Below, piece after piece: positions 4,617 through 5,105 of a stretch of DNA of 5,105 bases. The stretch is taken from assembly GCA_004296145.1 (NCBI GenBank), contig SEBM01000308.1, positions 1 through 5,105 of the forward strand, read 5' to 3'. Position numbers and translations under genes: made by a program. This stretch comes from Flavobacterium sp. (GTDB lineage Bacteria > Bacteroidota > Bacteroidia > Flavobacteriales > Flavobacteriaceae). The notes under the pieces were generated by a model, which ran no database searches, was not told where the DNA came from, and saw only the letters and a program-made list of their open reading frames with translations. The number at the start of each line of letters is the position of its first letter. Within the stretch, counting starts at the first letter, position 1.

Positions 4617-5105
4617 TTAAATCAGAGAGGTTTCTTTTTTCTTGTAATGGAGTGTTTTATAATATCGATATAAATGGTTATAAATAATTAATTCATACAT
4701 TCTTTGTTTAGAAGAATATTGACGGTTTAGCATCATATGAATATGACTTGATAAAAAACTATGGGTAGAGATTTCGATTCTCTGCCTCACCGTTAAAATG
4801 GTCTTTTTTATTGCTTTCGATTTCAAATTGACAATACTGAAAATTTCATTAAGATCATTGCTGGAACCGCTTAGAATTGATTCCATCTGCGGTTCTAATA
4901 ATCTGTAATTTCTGTCTATTTCTTTTTTTTGTTCTTTATCTATCGCAAACTCATTATTGAAAGAAATTTTTAATTCATTCAATAATAATAATTTACTGTT
5001 ATTTGATAACTGAAACAGATTTAAAAAAGCATCAATTGCATAAAAGCTGAATAATAATGGTAATTCTTTTAAAGGAAAAGAAGGTTTAAGTTCAAGGTAT
5101 TGCAA
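4617..5105 (-). CDS. Lantibiotic dehydratase C-terminal / thiopeptide-type bacteriocin biosynthesis protein (SpaB_C), C-terminal part
   Basis: The visible 162 codons are open to the right edge, so the gene very probably continues beyond the window; the TTG at the edge is just the first codon seen. The residues match the C-terminal half of the SpaB_C / thiopeptide-type domain: AIDAFLNLFQLSNNSKLLLL (23-42, matching the usual pattern of a D followed by a short helix and a long Leu-rich helix), then a K-x-I-x-x-x-Y-R-x-L stretch (61-70), and the diagnostic ending SSHIHMMLNRQYSSKQRMYE (119-138) followed by LIIYNHLYRYYK (139-150). In known systems this domain performs the glutamate-elimination step that makes dehydroamino acids from glutamyl-tRNA-glutamylated Ser/Thr in lanthipeptides and thiopeptides, either fused to the large LanB dehydratase or as a separate protein. 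Which form this is cannot be seen. The stop is 9 bases from the GH130 stop, with no terminator between. The presence of a peptide biosynthetic cluster is inferred. Confidence 0.82.
   Translation of the reverse strand: MQYLELKPSFPLKELPLLFSFYAIDAFLNLFQLSNNSKLLLLNELKISFNNEFAIDKEQKKEIDRNYRLLEPQMESILSGSSNDLNEIFSIVNLKSKAIKKTILTVRQRIEISTHSFLSSHIHMMLNRQYSSKQRMYELIIYNHLYRYYKTLHYKKKETSLI

Noticed and set aside
4617..5105. A complete 162-residue stand-alone protein starting at the edge TTG
   Set aside because: The frame is open to the last base and begins in the middle of a known domain, so the start is an artefact of the window boundary.

Overview
The window looks like chromosomal DNA from a Flavobacterium-like member of the Bacteroidota. 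The DNA is AT-rich. The promoter in front of the tRNA has the phylum-type -33 TTTG and -7 TAnnTTTG elements, start codons lack Shine-Dalgarno sequences, and the tRNA does not encode its CCA end. The recognised protein families (small GIY-YIG nuclease, DUF4269, GT39, long GH130, SpaB_C) are all common in that group. The genus is inferred from style, not proven.

Left part (1-665), minus strand. An intact initiator tRNA (551-623) has its own promoter and a strong intrinsic terminator. It is followed by a small GIY-YIG endonuclease gene broken by a 2-base deletion. Next come a short palindromic spacer, a second copy of only the 3' 26 bases of the tRNA, the same terminator again, and the start of a second GIY-YIG gene that is in frame and runs off the left edge. 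The unit (tRNA 3' end, terminator, nuclease gene) is therefore tandemly repeated, with an offset of 358-360 bases and about 98% identity over the part that can be compared. This layout suggests a small nuclease-carrying unit that uses the tRNA 3' end as its target, or a duplication that has decayed. It is the most unusual structure in the window.

Middle part (750-2868), minus strand. Two genes lie 4 bases apart and probably form one transcript: a polytopic membrane glycosyltransferase of the GT39/ArnT type, then a DUF4269 protein with a nucleotidyltransferase-like motif. A possible minus-strand promoter lies at 2989-3018.

Right part (3141-5105). A divergent 272-base intergenic region, containing a perfect 8-1-8 palindrome, leads into a plus-strand GH130 glycosidase/phosphorylase with a long N-terminal extension. 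Its stop lies 9 bases from the stop of a convergent minus-strand gene that enters from the right edge. That gene's visible 162 residues match the C-terminal end of the SpaB_C / thiopeptide-type bacteriocin biosynthesis domain, so a ribosomal peptide (lanthipeptide-like) biosynthetic locus probably begins just outside the window.

The left, middle and right parts show no clear common pathway. GT39 and GH130 both act on sugars but are divergently transcribed, and a shared pathway is only a guess.
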